Source: Nautilus pompilius | Lineage: Eukaryota; Mollusca; Cephalopoda; Nautilida; Nautilidae | Assembly: GCA_018389105.1 (NCBI GenBank) | Contig: JACATO010001658.1 | Span: 806,001-870,000 of the forward strand | Reading direction: 5' to 3' | Length of the DNA stretch: 64,000 nucleotides | Shown here: one piece after another, positions 27,881 to 39,946 of the stretch | Position numbering within the stretch: position 1 is the stretch's first letter | How the letters are laid out: every line of letters starts with the position of its first letter | Notes under the pieces: generated by a model | Told to the model about the DNA's origin: nothing | What the model saw: the letters and a program-made list of their open reading frames with translations, nothing else | Databases searched by the model: none | Position numbers and translations under genes: made by a program

Positions 27881-27999
27881 CATGTCCCTTTCTTTTTCCT
27901 ATCGTTAGCATTTTATACTAAAAACTGTTATAATAGTTTCTTTCCTCAACATGTCCCGTTGTTTTTTCTACTGTTAATGTTTTATACTAAAAATTATTA

Positions 28000-29010
28000 T
28001 AGTAAAAGCTTGCTTATCCAAGATTTTATTAACCAGAAAGCTCTATTAACCGGCATTTCAAAAAAATATCACAATATAATTCACTATTTTGATTACCATC
28101 ATCAAAACTGACACTATCCAGAACAGGTTAAAAGCTTTGTGGGCCAAATATTTACCAGGCATAATTAATGGCGTGCCAGTTGCCATCAGAATGGTGCTAC
28201 CAGTTTTCTCCATGACTACCATTGTGTCTGTTTATAGTAAAAGTTGTTCTGTATTTATCGTAGATTATCAGCACCCTTCAACAATGTGACATTAAATAAA
28301 CAATCGAGTAACAATGAAGAGAGCAGAAGGGTGGTTCTAACAATAAATTAGAAGATAGACATGTGCAAGAGACTTGCGAAAGGTGAAAATAGGAATGATT
28401 TAATGAGGGAATTCAGCATTGGCTCTTCTAGCATCTACGACATTAAGGTGCAATAAGATAAGTTAACAGAGTTTTATGTAAGTTTGGAAAATGAGAAATT
28501 TATGGAACTGCAACATATCCTTAGACCTAAGCTTGAGCAGCTTGATACTGTTCTATATGAATGGTTTGCACTGAAATGTTCAGAGGATGCACCAATTTCT
28601 GGGGCTTTGCTGACTGAAAAGGAAAAAGACTTTTACAAGCAAATGGAACTCACTGAACCATGTGCCTTTTCTGATGGGTGGCTCTCCTGTTTTAACCTGT
28701 TTCATGGAATAAGACATCTTGCTGTATCAAGTGAACAGAAAGTCTTCCCATCACAAACCTACATAAAAGTATTAAGAGTGCTTTTCTAAGTTAGTTGTAG
28801 ATCATGATTGTTGCCAGATCAAAAATACAATGCCAACGAAACTGGCCTAGTCTGCTGCTGTCTGTCTACTTCAGTCTTAGGAGGTGCTGGTGAAGCAAGT
28901 GCTTCTGGATTTAAACAAAATGAAAACCAACTGACTGCATAAGTATAACTCTTGATTAACCGACACCTCTCAGATTCAAAGGATACCGGATAGCAAAGCT
29001 TTTATTGCAT
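28000..29010 (+). mobile_element. Tigger/jerky-type (pogo) DNA transposon, internally deleted
   Basis: The left end is TA-(T)AGTAAAAGCTTGCTTATCC and the right end read inward is TGCAATAAAAGCTTTGCTATCC, an imperfect inverted repeat flanked by TA. Inside is a decayed jerky/Tigger transposase N-terminus. At about 1 kb the element lacks most of the DDE domain, as the protein match jumps from the first catalytic block to the right terminus. It sits inside the 69-bp tandem repeat, splitting one unit, so the repeat predates the insertion. Confidence 0.82.
28307..28929 (+). pseudogene. jerky/Tigger transposase fragment (CENP-B-type HTH, start of DDE)
   Basis: One frame runs from about 28307 with two early in-frame stops (28359 and 28453), then stays open to 28789. 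The first part (RVVLT...[17 protein letters not shown] and [15 protein letters not shown]) fits the pogo/CENP-B N-terminal HTH. The next ([54 protein letters not shown]) fits the second CENP-B/Tc5 HTH. After a gap and frame change, YNANETGLVCCCLSTSVLGG and GEASASGFKQNENQLTA fit the start of the DDE domain. The usual YNADETGL has its catalytic Asp changed to Asn here. The rest of the DDE domain is missing, so no transposition activity is possible. Confidence 0.85.
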
Positions 29011-29104
29011 AATAAATTTTTTCCCAACATGTCCCTTTGTTTTTAATACTGTTAGTGTCTTATACTAAAAAATATTATTATAATTTTTTCCCCAACATAA
29101 GGGT

Positions 29105-30440
29105 TAACAAAAAACAAAAAAAAAATTTCTGTTTCTGGAAATTGGAAATCCAACCAACCCTAATTTTTAGTGTTTACTTGGGAAAGGGGATATAAAAAAT
29201 ACAGAATCACAATTATGGCTAGCAGCAGTAGTAGTAGTAGTAGTGTGTGTGCACTGGTGGGAGGAATTGTATGTCTTATTTTTAAATAGTTTTCCAAAAG
29301 TAAGACAATAATTGTTACAGGTTTTAATGATAATTAACCAAAGTGGTTTCACTTAAGGTACCAATATAAAAGCATGCATTTAAAAATATGGTTTTTGTTT
29401 TGTTTGTTGTTGTTTTTTTTATCTCTGTTCATTTGACCCTTATTCTTTTTAAGAGGGTTTCCAGAAAAACAATTCACTCTGCTTGGTCAAAGTGGTGCTG
29501 ACGTATTGCATGTATAAAACTTTTGCAAGCAATTTTCATTTCAAGAAAAACTGCTAATTTAATGAGGACCAACACAAAAAAAAACTTATATTCTGAATTA
29601 GCACAAAAGCATAACATTTTAAAAAACATGAAAATTATTTATTCTTACACAGACTGGCTGTGATTTTTAACTCATGCCTACACCATCCATCAGCCATGGT
29701 TACAAGACATCATCAAAATGAAAATCAAAACTTTACTTAAAAGGGGGAGACCATAACAAACCAAAAAAAAAAACAAAATAATACAGAAGAAAATAATTTC
29801 TGTATTTTATTGCATGCATATTTCAGTTTTATTATTAGTTTGAACAAGTGATGCTAAAAATCAACTTTCTACTCAATATCCATGACATTGTAGGTAACTG
29901 CCATTTGCTGAAACCTGTAGCCGGCATGTACAGAAAAGTTCTAGAATCACATGAATGGACATTATTATTAGTGCTAATTACACCATCTGTTTTACTATGC
30001 AAAAGGAAAACAAGGCCAGTAAAAAAAAAAAAAAAAAAGGCAATAGTTTCAAGACAAAATATCGACTCCAGCCAGAGACAAAGAATATTTTTCCTTTTTT
30101 CCCTTCCTTAAAGCTAACTAACATGCAATCTTCCTTTTAGCTTGTTTTTGTTTTTGTTTTTTGTTTGTTTTTTTTTAAGTTTCCTGCTTTAAATATATTC
30201 ACATCTATAAGTCATATTTGAAAGCAAAACCCGTATACATCTGCTTCCTGGCCTGATCTATTGACCTGCTCTCATGTTTTAAATATGGCAGATAACTGTA
30301 TAAAAAGCCAAAAAGATGTCAAAAATATATTTTTTTTTGAGTTGTATTTAAAAAAAAAAAAAAAAGAATGCAAAAGTTTAAAACCATATAAATCTCTAAA
30401 ACTAAGTAAATAACCACAAAACTTATAATGTGTAGAGAGG
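29105..30440. other. intron segment, nothing supported
   Basis: AT-rich DNA with an AGT run at about 29226-29243 and A runs at about 29767 and 30019-30038. No gene was recognised. Confidence 0.45.
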
Positions 30441-30530
30441 TGGTGTGTGTTTGTGTTTGTGTGTGTGTGTGTGTGTGTGCGTGTGCGTGTGCGTGTGTGC
30501 GTGCGTGGTTATGCGTGCATGGGTGTGTGT
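30441..30530. repeat. TG microsatellite
   Basis: TG run with TGCG and TTTG interruptions. Confidence 0.9.
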
Positions 30531-30977
30531 TTTTTTTGCTTTTCTTCAGGGTTGACATGAAAAAAGTAAAGCCTGCAATGGACATTTTAAAGATTACAAG
30601 CAATACAAACAAAGCACAAGAACATTTTGAACAACCAGCAGTTTAGGAATACTAATGAATTGTGTAGAAAGTATCAAATAAAAGAACTTTTTCCTATGAT
30701 TTAAATGGTTTTTTTTAATCTAAATTGTCTGGGGAAAACTGTGACGGACCTACAAAGATCCGACGTTAAATATCTGGAGTTTTTTAACTAGTTTTTGTTT
30801 GCTTCAGACTCCCCTCTCTGCGCACACAGATTTTTACTTTTCTTGATTGGCACCATTTTCAAGATATTGGTAAAATTCGATAAATGAAGGAACTAGATAG
30901 TATGAAAATCAGTGATCAATAATTGGTTATACACTAGTATCTACATTATGGAAATAATAGTCAACTCTATCTATCTA

Positions 30978-31262
30978 TCCGCGGTTTAGTGCAGTGTGCT
31001 TGCCTACCATTGTGACAGCTAGGATTTGGTCTACAAAGGATCCAGGCCGTGTATGATATCAAGCCAGTGGCTCAGGTTCTCCATCTTCTTCTGCATCAGC
31101 CCCATTTTGCATGGGTTTTTCTCATGTTATCTCCTAATCAAATGAGGTTCTTTCTTTTGTTAGTCCAACCAAGTGCATTGGGTGTTCATTGGAGGGGGGG
31201 TGCAATTCTTACATTTGCCATGCCACACAACTCAATCCAACCCTTTTTTCATCCTGCCTGAA
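30978..31262 (+). mobile_element. tRNA-derived SINE copy (plus orientation)
   Basis: The head GCGGTTTAGTGCAGTGTGCT is followed by a box-B-like GGATTTGGTCT, then TTCTCCATCTTCTTCTGCAT and TTTTGCATGGGTTTTTCTC, which align with the body of the other copies. Diverged. Confidence 0.5.
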
Positions 31263-31608
31263 TAAACATTTGGGTCCTGATGCAGCATATTATAAAAATA
31301 AATACTACAAATGAGTTTTTTTTCATTTTTGACAGGAATAAATATTAGTGCACAATTTACATGATAATGACGATGTCAAATGCACGAGTAAAAATTTTGT
31401 GAGAAAAATGTCAACTATGAAATTGAATAATATTTACATCTGGTAAAATAATAGGGGATGCAACAGCCAACCTACAACTATCTGATTTTTTTTCATCCAT
31501 GAAAGAAGGTCAGAATTATACTCATTAGCATCGTAAACAAACCTTTTTTTTTTCCCCTTTGATGTTTAACTTTAGTAGAAAAAAAAAATTTTTTTAATAG
31601 TTAATTAA

Positions 31609-31610
<2 letters not shown>

Positions 31611-31654
<44 letters not shown>

Positions 31655-31696
31655 TTTATTCCTCTTTTTTATTATTATTAATTTTATTCCTCTTTT
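31611..31696. repeat. ATT repeat and duplicated 29-bp unit
   Basis: About 13 ATT units, then ATTATTATTAATTTTATTCC-TCTTTT twice in tandem. Confidence 0.85.
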
Positions 31697-31916
31697 GAAA
31701 AAGGAGAGGCCATCCAATGAGATCGAGGACTCCACTTGGGACAAAGTAATCAGTCAGTCAATGGCCAACAAAAATCAAGACCTAAATTCCATGTTTATAC
31801 AACCTCAAAACCAAAAGTTTCTGACTGACCCCTTTCTGATTAGATTAGCATACCTGCGACGACAACAAAGAAAAGAAAAACTTACACAGATAAGAGAGAA
31901 TGCAATATCTATCTAG
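31695..31916 (+). other. protein-like open frame, possible exon, unrecognised
   Basis: After TTTTATTCCTCTTTTGAAAAAG (a weak acceptor) one frame is open for about 70 codons to TAG. It includes RPSNEIEDSTWDKVISQSMA and ends LAYLRRQQRKEKLTQIRENA plus three residues. The basic, glutamine-rich end resembles a coiled-coil or nuclear protein tail, but I cannot assign a family. Confidence 0.22.
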
Positions 31917-31924
31917 TCATAAAG

Positions 31925-34900
31925 ACATGAACAAAACAAGCTTAGGATATATCAATGCATTCAAATCATGCCAGCTCCCCCCCCTCCCAAAATCAAGAAA
32001 TCCAAGTTATGTACAGGCATAATAACAAAACATTTCCTTTCCCCTGTTCAGTAAGCAGATTCTAATAAACTTCAGTCTCACATTAACAGATCCTAATAAC
32101 GCAGTAATGTAATTATTTGCGTACAGGTGAAGCAATTTTTTTTTTTTAAAGTCTTCATCATCCACCTGCCACTTGGGCTATTTTAAAATGTCACCACACC
32201 AACTCAGCTGGTGGCATTTCCTTATTGAAATACCAAGCACGGTGATCACTACTCGGTGGTCATTATAGCCTGGCCTACTACATATCCTAGTTATTATAAG
32301 ATACAGGCAGGTGAAGGAGAAAAAAGGTAAATTCAGCTGGTATCTAGTCTAGGAAAGAAATTTTGCCAGCTGCCAACTCTGCTCATCCATCCCATATTAT
32401 GCATTGAGTTTATAACCAGAATCTTTAAAACGAACCAACCAAGAAGATAATTAAAAGTGATGATATTACCTTTGCTTGAAACAAAAATATGTTACTGATT
32501 ACCTCCCTTTAAAAAAAAAAAATGCAATAGTGGCAGCATTGTATGTCCTCCCTTTCAACTTGACAAAATTTTAAAACTTCTTTGTAATTACTGAACACAA
32601 GTGGTTCTGCTTGCTATCCACCTCCCATGGGCTTGCGAATTACTTTTCATTTTTCATGAATTTTTAGCCTTTTTTTTGTTGTTGTTGTTGTTGTTTCTTT
32701 ACCAAATATTGTCTGAGAAGTTCCAAAATTGCAGCATGCCTGTAAACAATAGTCACAAGGCCCCCCACAAACAATAACAAACATTTACTTATTTGAGACA
32801 ATTAAATATAATGGTCAATCAACAAGTGGATGTAGGTTATCATGGGATGTTTATAAACCAAAAATACCATTAACTGTAGTTTTTTTTTTTTGTGCAGTTC
32901 TCTCTTTTTACTAATCAATGTAAGAACTGCATCAACTTGTAGTTTGATTTTTAAAAGTAAACAGAAAGAAAAAATTCTTCCAGCCTTCACTGATATGTGT
33001 GTGTGTGTTTTAAATTGTTTTTTTTATATTTTGAAAATCATCTCCCACATACAGTTGGTCTGCTAGTTTTCAACAGGAATCTGCTCTTTCAAGAGAAAGC
33101 CATAAACAGTTTCCAGAATTTGTCTATTATCCCACAGTGTACTGCTGATCCTCCAAGATGACAAAGTGAATCAACAAAGCAAGAATAACAGTCAATATGG
33201 TCAGTTATTATGTGCTCTTGCTTGTTGTAATGACAAATTTGATTGTGACAAGTCTCTTTGAATACTGGAAACTATTACTCATCTTGAACTGACAAAGTGC
33301 TTAAAGTGAAAAAATATGCTACTTACTCGTGCCTTCAAAATATATTCTGGCTTCTCCCTATTGTTACAAATGTACACATACTGGCCACAAAAAAGCTCAC
33401 AGACTGATTGTAAACAACCATCAAAGCTCCAGAAATTTCTGAAATCCATCATGATAATTTTTTTTTAAAAAGATTAAAAACCAAATAATTAATAATATAC
33501 AGAAAATATATAAAATGTATCATCATCATCAGTCTATTGATACTAGCAGGTTTCTTCCAATATCTGGCTTTTGCAACATTATCCAGTTTTACATAGCAAT
33601 TCTACATGATATTATTTATCAACCACAAAAAATCTAAAATCTACAGAACATTTAGTAATAAATTTTCTGCACAGTCTGCTCGCTTTATACAATCAAGTTG
33701 ACAGCTACAAGGTAAATTGTGGGGAAATAATGGAAACCTTCTGAAAACCATATATTTGCCAATCTGAAAAAATTTTGAACATTTATAAAGGTGCATTTTA
33801 TTTTCACTGCTTTTCTAATGAGATAGGGATCATGTGACAGAGAGGGGAGAAATTCAAGAAACTGCAAAACATGGAAATGTTACTAAAATAAGGCGGACAA
33901 TTTCTGTTTTGTCTAAAGTACGCTTGCTTCCTTGTTGCATTAATTAAGCCAAGGCAGAGATGTTTTAATGACTGTCAAAACACAAATTTGAAGCAAGAGG
34001 GTTCTGCTGCGTGTGCGAGCTGAACGCTTTAAAACTCCAATGACTGCTCCCTCCTGCTCTACTGATGACTTCAAAGTCTCACGTTTCACCTACAAAGTAA
34101 ACATGTTCTTTTTTTTTTTGTTCTTTCTGTTATGGATTTTTTGCCTATTATACGGAGTGGGATACTTGCCTGAGGTTTTTCTTTGACGTTTTTTTTCTAC
34201 ATCTTTAACATTTACCCAGTTTTAGCAACAAGAAACAAAAAAAATGTCTGATTAGTAAACAGACAAACAAGACGGTTGCCTACTTGATCTCGTGCCTAAA
34301 GTTCCATTCCTCTAATATATATATTTTTAAAGGCTGATAAATAATTACTCTTTAAACAGTTTTATTAAGAAAAACAAGTAATCGCAAGTGAGGTCGTGCA
34401 AAATTAGTACATTTTCTTCTCTTTTCACTTAAACAAGCTACCACTTCCCTGTTTGTACAAATTTTGACAACTAAAACTTTAAGAATTATTTCATCAAAGA
34501 TATACACACACACATACATCTTTTTTTTTACTATATTTAAAAACTTCAGTTCAGGCATGGAAATTTTTTCTTTCTTTTAACTATTAGGTCGCCATTTTTT
34601 TTCGTTTTTGTTTTAACTGCAATAGAATCTAAAACAATGGGATTCGCAAACTATTAGAAGACAGTGTCCAGACTAAAGGGATAACTCTAAAAAAATTTAT
34701 CCCATTCTACTGTGACATGTCATCATAAACCAATCAACCCGCCTGGCAGAGAACAATGAAGATAGATGGGATCTCTTTCCTCCCCTCCCTGTAGCCACCT
34801 GAGTCGGCTAGGTTGTAAGAGAGAGAGGTTTTTCTCTTCATTTTTGACCTTTTCACTGGCTCACTCCAACGACCAAGGACTTTTAGCTTTCTTCCCCACA

Positions 34901-34985
34901 TAATACTGACATTTACCTCTGGGAATCCACCGCAAAGTGAAAAAAAAAAAAAAAAAAAATGTATATTATACAGCCAAAACTACAA

Positions 34986-35048
<63 letters not shown>

Positions 35049-36204
35049 CAATACTCTCACAGAAAACTTTATAACAATTTCCATACTCATGCATAAAAAA
35101 AACAAATTCAAAATATAGAAGAAAAAAACTACACTGGTTTACAAACTGGGCAAAGACAAGGTAGCATATAAGATTTCAGTCAGGTAATTAAAGATTAATA
35201 TTCCTTAATCCTAATACTTAATAAATCTGAAAAGTCCATGCTATCAGTTATTCTATTTCCTTATGTCGTTATTCACTATTTAATGAGACAGATAGCTTAT
35301 ATTACAGAATTTTAACAAGGACAAGTATTAACATGTAATTAATGGGATTTTTTTTTCTTCTTTCAAATAGCAAGTTCTAAAAAAAAAATATATATCTGTT
35401 TATCTAATTATGCGGTTAGAATAAATTATTAGAAGTAGAAAAATAAATAACGATCTAAATAGTAATGTTGATTTTTGTTGCTGTCTGCTTTTATGGCGAG
35501 GTCACAAGAGTTTCTAATCAACTTATTTTTGTTGTTTTGTTTTTTTTCTTTCTTTAAACCACATCACAAATCCTCAGAGAGAACGAATGAAGGTGCAGAG
35601 AGAGAGAGAAAGAAAGAGGGACAGACAGACAGCCAGAGTAGAACTCACTTATCTGTCTTGAACAAGACAGACCAACCCCATGTTGGACAAGTGAAATATG
35701 TCAATTTGGACAATGGCCAATTACTCAAACAAAAAACCCACCAATAATGAGTGACCTTTGTCAAGAAACATGCTGTCTGTGCAGTAAAGTTCACAATACA
35801 TTTAAAATAAAAGTTAAAGTATCAAATCTCTACAGGATCCTGCCGCTTTTTCATTTTTCAACTGCTCATGGACTCCATCATGTTAGAAAAGCTCTGTAAA
35901 AAGTTTAAATGTACAACCCCTTCTCTGTGCAGCTGAAATGGAAACAGAATGGCATCTTCCAGGGATTAAATACATGTTGCAGCATTGTTGTACATGCATG
36001 TGCATGCATGTGTGTGTATGCTTGTCTAAGAGAAACCAGTCAGACAACTCGGTGTCAGAAGAACAAATACCATATAAGTTTCTACTGTGTATATTTTCAT
36101 AATTATCAGAGTTTTTAACCTATATACACTAATATACTATAATTGTGGAATCACCAAAGAAATATTATGCATTTCTTAGATATATCAAGCTATCAGTGCA
36201 TACA

Positions 36205-36208
<4 letters not shown>
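31925..36208. other. intron segment, mostly plain
   Basis: AT-rich DNA with an A run at about 34940-34959 and a long GA repeat at 34991-35046. The segment 32160-32400 shares TGCCAGCTGC-AACTC with 6735-6755 and may be another old interspersed repeat. No gene was recognised. Confidence 0.45.
34991..35046. repeat. GA dinucleotide repeat, about 28 units
   Basis: Pure GA run of 56 bases, one of the longest perfect dinucleotide repeats in the window. Confidence 0.95.
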
Positions 36209-36247
<39 letters not shown>

Positions 36248-36262
36248 GTGACAGAGAGAGAG
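36209..36262. repeat. TG microsatellite with a GA tail
   Basis: About 17 TG units, then TGCGTGTG and a short GA run. Confidence 0.9.
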
Positions 36263-36696
36263 AGACAAAGAGAATGCAAGAATATGTGTTTAAAAAATCT
36301 AAAAATCTATTCATGTATAACAGACATTTGGTCTTGAACTTTCATTGCACCATCAAAATATCCTCCTGTATGCTTGCCTGATGAGTTATTTTATCGATGA
36401 CCCTAACCAATTATGACCATCAGAACAAAAATGAATTCGCAAGTTTTAAGCAACAAAATTTTTAAATCAAGAAACAACAACCTACACAAAGTTTTATCCA
36501 AAAAGGCACCAACAAAAAAGAATTTTTTCCAACATAAATAAAACCACCAGGCACATATTACATTAATAAGCATCTATGGCAAAGTATTTGATCTAGGGGG
36601 TGGCTTTCTAAATTAAAGCATTAAAAAACATAAGCATAATGAAGAGTAAATGGATAGTGGGAAATGTGGGGTGGGTGGTGAATATTAATTTAAAGT

Positions 36697-36954
36697 CAGG
36701 GCCAAATTAAGGCATAAGCTAGGTGGGCTATAGCTTACCTCAACTCACAAAGGACCTCGTTGGAAAAAACACTAAAACTTTATGACAAATTTAACAACGA
36801 ATGCACATCAAGCAATTATTGAAATAATATACATTATGCCTGAAAATAAATTGTCAATCATAACAAATTAGTATTTGTAGCATTTTGGGGTTTGAGCCTT
36901 TAGGGCCTCAAAAAGAGTTTAGCTTAGGGCTACGAATGTCTTAATCCAGTGCTG
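36697..36954. mobile_element. hAT-type non-autonomous element, 258 bp
   Basis: Starts CAGGGCCAAATTAAGGCATA and ends ...ATGTCTTAATCCAGTGCTG, so the inverted ends share CAG...ATTAAG.C. The pattern CAG-GxCxxATTAAG is typical of hAT elements. Direct 8-bp flanks TTTAAAGT (36689-36696) and TTTATAGT (36955-36962) differ at one base, as expected for an aged hAT target duplication. No transposase is inside. Confidence 0.8.
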
Positions 36955-38384
36955 TTTATAGTAATATAAAAGCAATTAGGCTCATACAGAATCAAGCTTC
37001 ATAAAAGGCAGAGGGATTTTTTTTTCCTTTTTTTTTTTTTTTGCTTAGATTAGAAAACACAGTAAATGAAGTAGTTGTGGAAAAGGTTCTATGAGCATCT
37101 CTTGATGGGTCTGTGCGTTGACCACTGCCCGAGAGCCTCCCATCTATATCCGGTAACTTGCTTGATCACCGAGGCTCAGTTTCTCCCCTTTTGGCTCACT
37201 GGTGAGAGACAGATGCCCTCAGACCTCATAAAGTCAGAACAGGGTTCACCAAAATTAAATTATTTTTGTAATTCCTAAGCATGTCTATTGGCATTTTCCT
37301 CTCATACATACTAAGATTGTAGGGTTCTGAGAGGGATGGGTGTGTGGATGAACTGTTCACAAACTACTTGGGTTTTGTGCACAATTTTTTTTTAAAGTCT
37401 CCGGGATAGAAATTATTATTTACAAGTGCAAGCATGATGCAAGCTTAGGTATGGCGGCAACCCTTTCTCCAAATGCTCCAATCTCTTCAGCTGCTGCCTG
37501 TTCTCTCCCACAACAGAACTCGGCGCCATTGGTGAGTCACGGCCTCTCAAATTTGAAAAAAAGTCAAACTGCGGAATACCAGAATGGAATAAAACATTAA
37601 ATAACCTATGGCACATATCAAAAAAAAAAAAAAAAAAAAAAGCAAGAAACATTTTGTCGTTACACTGACGACTCGTTTTAAGCATACTTCACAGGCGCGT
37701 TTTATCGGGTTGTCTATATTGATTTCTATTAGACTGCCAAGCCTTTAAAAAAAAAAAAAAAAAACTATTGAAGATGCCATTCCGACTTGTGCCAGCTTCT
37801 AGGTTATTCTGCGGAAAATGCTCAAAGGATCAAGCCATCGACATCATCGTATGTTTGTTCATTCAAACCCTGGCGAAAGAGAGAGACAGAGTGAATACTC
37901 ATTTGAAGCCTCAGCAGAAGACTGTCGCATGCGCGCGCGCGCGTGTGTGTGTGTGTGTGTGTTGTCAGTCTGGACTAAGCAGAGATGATCCCAAATGAAG
38001 ATCACAAATAGCAAAGAATCTGCACCCGGATCTCACTTCCACTGAAATCAATTTGTTTAAAGTGTGTGACGGTCATTCACTGTGACCGTTTGTTTGGGTT
38101 TGGGTTTTCCTTTCTTTCCTTCTCTTTCAAACAGTCTCATTATTCCCCGTACCCACGTAAAAATGGTGCAAATCACAAAAATCAATAAAATTCAACTGCA
38201 TGACGCCCTCCCTTCAAACAAACCAAACTGAAAGAAAGGTGAGATTTATCTATTTTAATTTATATACCAATACAAGAGGATATTCAAGCGAATAAAACAT
38301 GGATTGTCACAAGTTTGAAAAATTTAGATTTTTTTCGTCAATAATCGTCTCCCCAACCTCTCCCCCATCCCAGCTTTCTATCTT
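36955..38384. other. intron segment with a GC/TG alternating run
   Basis: Contains T and A runs (about 37034, 37620, 37747) and the alternating GCGCGC/GTGTGT tract at 37929-37962. No gene is supported. Confidence 0.45.
37929..37962. repeat. GC then TG alternating tract, Z-DNA candidate
   Basis: GCATGCGCGCGCGCGCG followed by a TG run gives more than 30 bases of alternating purine and pyrimidine. Confidence 0.8.
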
Positions 38385-38712
38385 ACAGCAGTGAGGCAGG
38401 ACAAGGTGTTGGGTAGGGGCATCTGCCTTGGTGATCAAAGGTTGCGAGCTTTTGAGCAGTGGTCAAGGTGAAAACCAGTCAGAAGTTAGTTACCCACAGA
38501 ACCTCCTCTGCACATACCCAAAATACCAAACCATAACTATTCATTTTCAGATATGGGAGAAATCCCACATGGCTGGCCAATGAAGGAGAGGGAGAAAGAA
38601 ACCATGTTAGGGCAGTACCTAAGCCAGTCCTGACCAGGAATAGATAGGACTGGGGCGCCTCAACCTCAGCAGTCCAGTGAACTACTAGTGGACCGCTGCA
38701 CTGTTTACCTCC
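38385..38712 (-). mobile_element. tRNA-derived SINE copy (minus orientation)
   Basis: A full-length-looking copy. Read on the minus strand it begins GTGCAGCGGTCCACTAGTAG at the tRNA-like head (about 38700). It continues through ATGGTTTCTTTCTCC and GCCATGTGGGATTTCTCC, then GGGTAACTAACTTCTGACTG and ACCTTGACCACTGC. The body matches the copy at 19.1 kb over about 300 bp with many substitutions. Confidence 0.65.
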
Positions 38713-39399
38713 CTTTAATCAAAGTTGCAGAAGAGAAAGACTGGCTTTATACACAAAAAGCAGAAAATAAAGTGTAGTAATTAATATCCCAGCCAGACAA
38801 GTCATTTAAAGCTTCAGTAAGAACCCTGTTTCAGCTTTTCAAATTCTTCAGGAAAAGCGCAGGGATCAAAGAATCCCATCAAATACCATCAAACTAAAGT
38901 AGCTAGATCACTCGGAGTTGAGACAGGAGGGGAAAGTGGGGTTTGCTGTGGTTATCTTCAAAAGAAATCAAGCACTTTGATAGGAAATGTCTACAGTGGT
39001 GGTGCAAAAGGGTGGCAAGCTGAGGACCAGAACATTTCAGCAGGTTGACAGAAAAACTAATTAACATCAAAGTAATTTATTGAATGGATAGTTTAAAAAC
39101 CAGGTGAGCATCAAAAGAGAGACAGTTTTGAGTGTGCACGCATGCCTACACATGCATTAGTTTACATTTTAGTATATGAAAAGAATGACCATGCTGAGAA
39201 ATACATGCAAGCAAAGAAAAATGTACACAATATTTCATTAAAAGCAGAATCAACATAAAAAAGGAACAGTGATTTACATGTCAAAATGTTGTTCACATAT
39301 GTACTAAGTTACTTTAAAAGAGAAACAAGTATAACTGTTGTTTGGTTGTTCATTGTTGCTGTTTAGAGAATCCTTTTTTCTTCTTCTTTTTCTTAACAG

Positions 39400-39946
39400 A
39401 ATTAATAATTATTTTACAATGAATAGAAAAAGTCTTGCACTTGTCCATGAAATCGCTGGCCTTCTAAAGCAGACAGTGATGGAAAATTCTTCTGAACGCA
39501 AAGTGGATAGATTTTATTAAAAGAACAGAAACTTATGCCAACATCCTTTGTATTATTTCCAAAAACACATCCAACCACAGAAGCAGGTCAACCCATGGCA
39601 CAAAGATCTTGAGATTACAAATAAATTTATGTTACTGGTTCCTCCAAACAGAGACATTTTGGTTCAATCGGATTTTGATTTTTCTTATGCCAGTTCTCAG
39701 ACAATGCCTGTCCAGCAGTGTCATAACAGTCAAGATGACCAATGGTTAAAAGCCATTAAAATGCTGGAATATGCAAATACATCTCACAGCAGAATCTGCA
39801 CCAGACATGCTATCGGGGAAAAAAATGCCCGATTCTTTAGCAAACGAATCCCCTATCTCACACAGACTGATATCAAAAAAAAACCTATCTGTCCCTTTGT
39901 AATTTCTAAAGCCAGCCGGCCCTATACATATGCTTTATCCCAGTAG
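39400..39946 (+). pseudogene. long plus-strand open frame with one internal stop, unrecognised
   Basis: A strong acceptor (TTTTTTCTTCTTCTTTTTCT then TAACAG) ends at 39399. From the ATG at 39419 one frame stays open to 39946 except for a single TAA at 39518-39520. Before the stop it reads MNRKSLALVHEIAGLLKQTV...; after it comes a 130-residue stretch including LVPPNRDILVQSDFDFSYAS and ARFFSKRIPYLTQ, and it ends ASRPYTYALSQ. The composition is protein-like, not repeat-driven. It may be a nested gene or retrocopy disabled by one nonsense change, or two exons with unrecognised splice sites. I know no family for it. Confidence 0.38.

Larger units (their letters stand above)
27881..29092 (+). repeat. 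69-bp tandem repeat interrupted by the Tigger element
   Basis: Units begin CATGTCCCTTTCTTTTTCCT (27881), CATGTCCCGTTGTTTTTTCT (27950) and CATGTCCCTTTGTTTTTAAT (29028). Each continues to TTATACTAAAAA(C/T)TATTATA. The spacing of the first two is 69 bp. The second is cut at TTATTATA by the transposon, and its TTTTTTCCCAA tail resumes at about 29016. Confidence 0.85.
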
